A DNA stretch of 64,000 nucleotides, taken from positions 62,001-126,000 of the forward strand of contig CAWGKA010000008.1 of NCBI GenBank assembly GCA_963823045.1, written 5' to 3'. This DNA is from JADLGL01 sp963823045 (GTDB lineage: Bacteria; Pseudomonadota; Alphaproteobacteria; Rhizobiales; Kaistiaceae). Of the stretch, positions 60,107 to 64,000 are shown in pieces. The stretch's first letter is position 1; every line of letters starts with the position of its first letter. The position numbers and the translations under genes are program-made. The notes beneath the pieces are model-generated. The model made no database searches. It was not told the DNA's origin and was given only the letters and a program-made list of their open reading frames with translations.

Positions 60107-61708
60107 GTGAGCCAAGCGATCAGCCTGACCTTCCACGGTGCTGCCCGCACCGTCACCGGATCCTCCTTCCTCATCGACACCGGCAAGACGCGCTTCCTCG
60201 TGGATTGCGGCCTCTTCCAGGGCGCCAAGTCGGAAAAGGAGTTGAACTACCTTCCCTTCCCCTATGACCCGGCCGGCATCGACACCGTCCTTTTGACGCA
60301 CGCGCATATCGACCATAGCGGCATGCTGCCCAAGCTGGTGAAGGCCGGCTTCGACGGGACGATCTACGCCACCAAGGCAACCGTCGACCTTGCCTCGGTC
60401 ATGCTTCCCGAACTCCGGCCACATCCAGGAAGTCGAAGTTAGCCCACCTCAATCGCCGCAACGCCCGGCGCGGAAGGAACGAGGTCAAACCGATCTACAC
60501 ACTCGCTGACGCGACCGCCTCGCTGAGACATTTCCGCTCCGTGCCCTATGACGAATGGCAGGAGATCGCTCCTGATCTGCAGAGCGCGCTATTGGAACGC
60601 CGGACATCTTCTTGGTTCCGCGTCCATCGAGCTTGAGATCGGCGACAGCGGGCGACCGCTCCGGTGTCCTTTTCTCGGGAGACATCGGCCCGCGACAGAA
60701 GGTGCTGCAGCCCGATCCATCGGCGCCTTCCGGTCTCGATTACGTCATTTGCGAATCCACCTATGGCAGCCGCAGCCGCGGCGAAGTCGCCGATGAACAG
60801 CGCCGCCGCATGCTTCGCGACGAGGTACTGGAGGCGCGCAAGGCCGGCGGCGCGCTTCTCATCCCGTCATTCGCCGTGGAGCGGACGCAGGAACTCGTGA
60901 CCGACCTCGAGGCGCTGCTCGAAGCCGGCGAGGTGCCGCCCTTCCCGATCTACGTCAACTCTCCGCTCGCCCACGCTGCGACCGACGTCTTCAGCCGCCA
61001 TGCCGGCGAACTCGAAAACGGGGATGTGCTGAAGCGCGCGCTGCACTCGTCGAACATCCATTTCACCGAGACCGTCGAGGACAGCATCGCCCTCGATACC
61101 ATCAAGGATTTCCACGCCGTGATCTCGGCGAGCGGCATGTGCGAAGCGGGCCGCATCCGCCACCGCCTGAAGAACTGGCTATGGAGCGATCGCGCCACGG
61201 TCCTCTTCGTCGGCTTCCAGGCGCAAGGCACGCTCGGCCGCATCCTGCTCGACGGCGCCAAGTCCGTGCGCATCCAGGGCGACGAGATCAGCGTCGGCGC
61301 GCGCATTCGCAACCTCGACGTCTATTCGGGCCACGCCGATCGCGAAGGCCTCGAAACGTGGCTGCACAACCGCCTGCCTATCGAGCAAGGCCTGTTCCTC
61401 GTCCATGGCGAGGAAGAGGAGATGACCGGCCTCGCTTCTCGCGTCAAAGCCTTCATCCCGGAACGCAAGATCATCCTCCGGAACTCAATTCCACCTATCG
61501 CCTGACCACCGATGGTGCCGAGCGTGTTCCGTCGACGGTCCCCCCGCGCATACCGCCGCAGCTAGTCGCGCATCTCGACTGGCACAATGATCTGTCGAAG
61601 CTCTTCCTCGATATCAGCGAAGCGGTGGATCACGCCGCCGATGAGCGTGCCCGCAACGTCATCATCCGCGCCATGCGCCGCACCCTCGAAGAAGAACAGG
61701 CGAGCTAG
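60107..61708 (+). CDS. MBL/beta-CASP fold RNA-processing nuclease, frame broken five times
   Basis: Starts at GTG 60107 (GAGGAA ahead). Metallo-beta-lactamase motifs: FLVDCGLFQG, LLTHAHIDHSGMLPKL, LLGSASIELEIGD and LFSGDIGPRQK; beta-CASP part with ESTYGSRSRGEV, FAVERTQELV, VISASGMCEAGRI and VYSGHADREGL. One-base insertions near 60411, 60439, 60582 and 60664 and one deletion near 61478 break it; the repairs give MLPDSGHIQE and a C-terminus DWHNDLSKLFLDI, 532 residues in all, the usual length. The family cleaves RNA (CPSF73/Ysh1-like). Without repair the C-terminal 70 residues appear as a separate frame ending at 61708. Confidence 0.8.
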
Positions 61709-61736
61709 CGGATCGGGCTGTCGGTCACCAACGGCG

Positions 61737-63117
61737 TTATCCGGCGGCGCGACGCCTGCCGTTCACCAGTGCGGCCGTAGCCGTCTCGTCGCCGCCCGAT
61801 AGCACCGGCGCCCGCCCGATCGACACATAGTCGACGCCGAGCAAGGCAACTTCGGCCGGATCATAAAGATTGCGAAGGTCGACAATCAGCGGCCGTTCCA
61901 TTCCCTCGGCCAGCGCCGCGAGATCGAGATTGCGGAAAGCGTCCCAGTCGGTGGCGATGACGACAGCGACGGCTCCCGCACCGGCCTCCATCGGGCTCTG
62001 CACCCAGGAGATGCCCGCCAGCGCCGGATTCTCCCTCCCCGCTTCATCGACGCCGGGATCGTAGGCCTTGATCTGCGCGCCGCGGGCCAGAAGCCTCCGG
62101 ATGATCGGGATGGCCGGGAAGTCGCGAAGGTCATCGGTGTCAGCCTTGAACGTGACGCCCAGCAGCCCGATCGTCCTTCCCTCGACGTCACCGCCGCACG
62201 CCTCGATGATGCGGTTGGCCATGGCGCGCTTGCGCTGGTCGTTGACGGCAATCACCGTCTCGACGATGCGCATCGCCGCCTGCACCTGTTCGCCGGTGCG
62301 ATGGAGCGCCATCGCATCCTTCGGGAAGCAGGAGCCGCCAAACCCTGGCCCGGCGCGCAGATAGGACGAGCCGATGCGGGGATCGAGCCCGATCGCATGC
62401 GCCACCGCCTCGATGTCGGCCGACACGCTTTCCGCGAAATCGGCCATTTCATTGATGAAGGCGAGCTTCGTCGCGAGGAAGGCATTGGCGGCATATTTCG
62501 TCAGTTCCGACGAGCGGCGGTCCATGACGATGAACGGCGCGCCCTTGTCGATCAGCGGCGCGTAGATCCCGCGCATGACGGCTTCGGCGCGCTTGGAATC
62601 CGTGCCGATAACGACGCGATGGGGCTCCATGAAATCGGCAATCGCCGTGCCCTCGCGCAGAAACTCCGGACAGGAGACGACGTCGATCTCTGATACCCGG
62701 CCGCAACTGCGCCAGCCGAGCGGCGATGCGATCCCCGGTCCCGACCGGCACCGTCGACTTGCTGACGAGAACAGCGCCCTGGTCGAGCATGCCGGCCAGG
62801 AAATCGACAGCGGCGAAGACGTAGCTGAGGTCCGCCTCGCCGTCCTCGACGACGCTCGGCGTACCGACCGCCAGGAACACGGCATCGGCCCCCGCGACCG
62901 CGCTCGCGACATCCTCGGTGAAGGCAAGGCGGCCCGCCGCCTTGTGCTCGGCAATCAGCGCCTCGAGCCCGGCCTCGCGGATAGGAACCTTGCCGGCTTG
63001 CAGTCCGCGAATCTTGTCGCGATCGTTGTCGACGCAGACGACATCGTGGCCGAGGGCGGCAAAGCAGGCGCCAGACACCAGGCCGACATAGCCGCAGCCG
63101 ATAAAGGCAAGTCTCAT
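61737..63117 (-). CDS. ugd: UDP-glucose 6-dehydrogenase, one frame break
   Basis: Starts MRLAFIGCGYVGLVSGACFA at 63117 (NAD-binding GxGxxG). VFLAVGTPSVVEDGEADLSY and SKSTVPVGTGD follow. Near 62700 one inserted base shifts the frame; after it come DVVSCPEFLREGTAI, FLATKLAFINEMADF, GPGFGGSCFPKDAMAL with the catalytic Cys, and KAYDPGVDEAG. The repaired protein has 459 residues. It oxidises UDP-glucose to UDP-glucuronate for capsule, EPS or lipid synthesis, which fits the surface-polymer genes upstream. Confidence 0.88.
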
Positions 63118-63275
63118 TCCGCCCTCCGAAAGCCCAGCCTATGTGGAGGGCAAAAGCCCTGTCGGTTCAACCCCAATTTGCCGCCTTCAGCAGGCCAACG
63201 CGGGATTATGAAGCTTCATATAGGACGCGAGGAAACGGCCCTATCGGACTTCAAGGACTCAAGAAACCATGACCA

Positions 63276-64000
63276 TCAGCCAGGCGGTGCGCCGGGAAGG
63301 AAGCCCGGAAAGGCCTGACCGGTGGTGGGGTTCGGATCGACGAAGCACATCCCCTGCATCCAGGCCCGGTCTTGATCAAATCGCGGATAGATCTCGCTGA
63401 CTTCCTCCGCGCTCGCTGCGGCGCTGGCGACGGCATCCTTCAATTCGTAATTTGCGAGATCGGCGAACGGCGTAATCTCGATCACCTGCATCATGCCGTT
63501 GTCTTCATGGAGAAGGATATGACAGTGATTGACGTAGGTGCCGACATAGTCGGGGAAGCGTGACCGAAACACGATCCGTCCGCCGTTCCGCGGAATCCAG
63601 ATGGCGTCCTGCCACCGCGGTTTGTCGAGAATGTTGACGAGATTGCCGTTCTCGTCGGGCACTTCGACGCGCAGCACCCAGCACGGATTCTGATGGATGT
63701 GGAAGGGATGATCGACGCCCTTCGTCTGCAGGCGCCATGCCGAAGGATCGGCGGCGAAGCGCGCCTGCCCGTCGGCACGCAGTAGCGGCTGCCCAGGATA
63801 GTGCCCGCCGCTCTGTCCCGGCGGTTTCTGCGATGTGTCCGCCCACAGGCTGATCGAGTAGTTGTAGACGGCCCATTCTTCCGCCGTTGACTCGAGCATC
63901 TGCGGCCGCTGCGGATCGCTTGGATTGAACTTGCGGCCCATGGCCTGACTGACTCGGAAACATCGGATCGGAATCGTCCGCGACGTTGTCGGTCATCGTC
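63276..64000 (-). CDS. Multicopper oxidase (C-terminal part), one frame break
   Basis: Runs off the right edge. The C-terminal cupredoxin domain has the copper ligands in VDHPFHIHQNPCW (HxxHxH) and GTYVNHCHILLHEDNGMM (type 1/3 HCHILxHExxGM), as in laccases and copper-resistance oxidases. An extra base near 63959 separates MFRVSQAMGRKFNPSD from the upstream frame starting TDNVADDSDP. The C-terminal 60 residues (ANYELKDAVASAAASAEEVS) extend past the usual end. Substrate cannot be judged from this part. Confidence 0.82.

Noticed and set aside
1..64000. CRISPR arrays, tRNA/rRNA genes, IS elements, prophage
   Set aside because: No repeat-spacer pattern, tRNA clover-leaf arms, transposase or integrase motifs were noticed on either strand; a tool-based scan would be needed to exclude small ones.

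Overview
The window is 64 kb of GC-rich DNA from an alphaproteobacterium, most likely of the order Hyphomicrobiales (Rhizobiales). The evidence for this is the gene order DsbA-like - aroQ - accB - accC - aat - DUF2155, an alphaproteobacterial DksA with a degenerate zinc finger, a giant growth-pole-ring-like coiled-coil protein, and CtrA-type TTAA-N7-TTAA boxes. Three XoxF-type PQQ alcohol dehydrogenases and a c-type cytochrome point to growth on, or oxidation of, methanol or related alcohols. No tRNA, rRNA, CRISPR array, insertion sequence or phage gene was recognised.

Layout. 0-6.7 kb: a partial threonine-aldolase-like gene, a FliO-like membrane protein, dksA, a FlgN-like gene behind a CtrA box, a SixA-type phosphatase, the YcjX/YcjF-like pair and a methyltransferase. 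6.9-10.5 kb: a cytochrome b plus MsrP-like molybdoenzyme, ferredoxin reductase, 2Fe-2S ferredoxin and an Hpt protein. 10.5-16.6 kb: a CtrA box, the 1593-residue growth-pole-ring-like protein with fifteen back-to-back 22-residue repeats, and a companion protein. 16.6-24.4 kb: pgi, an aminotransferase and the housekeeping aroQ-accBC-aat block with a HIT protein. 24.4-30.9 kb: a three-gene ABC-2 exporter, a DUF2807 lipoprotein, a Rieske ferredoxin next to a fatty acid desaturase, and a Zur-like repressor.

31-45 kb is rich in exported beta-propeller proteins: two secreted WD40 proteins, one FG-GAP protein, then three tandem XoxF-like dehydrogenases (37.2, 40.0 and 42.4 kb) and a small cytochrome c, with strong terminators between them. 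Copies 1 and 3 are near duplicates, but copy 3 has Lys207 where the metal-binding Glu of the family should be. Copies 1 and 3 share an inverted repeat just before the Shine-Dalgarno; copy 2 has a long, hairpin-rich leader. No pqq synthesis or xoxJ gene is in the window.

45-59 kb looks like an envelope or exopolysaccharide modification region: an alpha/beta hydrolase, a polytopic spermidine-synthase-like protein with a putatively exported isoaspartyl methyltransferase, two divergent CapA-type proteins, four SGNH hydrolase-like proteins and an MBOAT O-acyltransferase. 58.7-64 kb holds RlpA, an MBL/beta-CASP nuclease, UDP-glucose dehydrogenase and the end of a multicopper oxidase.

Sequence quality. 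Seven genes in two zones (3.0-3.6 kb and 55.4-64 kb) are broken by about fifteen single-base indels, thirteen of them insertions. Undoing them restores full-length conserved proteins, so I read them as assembly or sequencing errors rather than decay. Such genes are listed as CDS with the break positions given.
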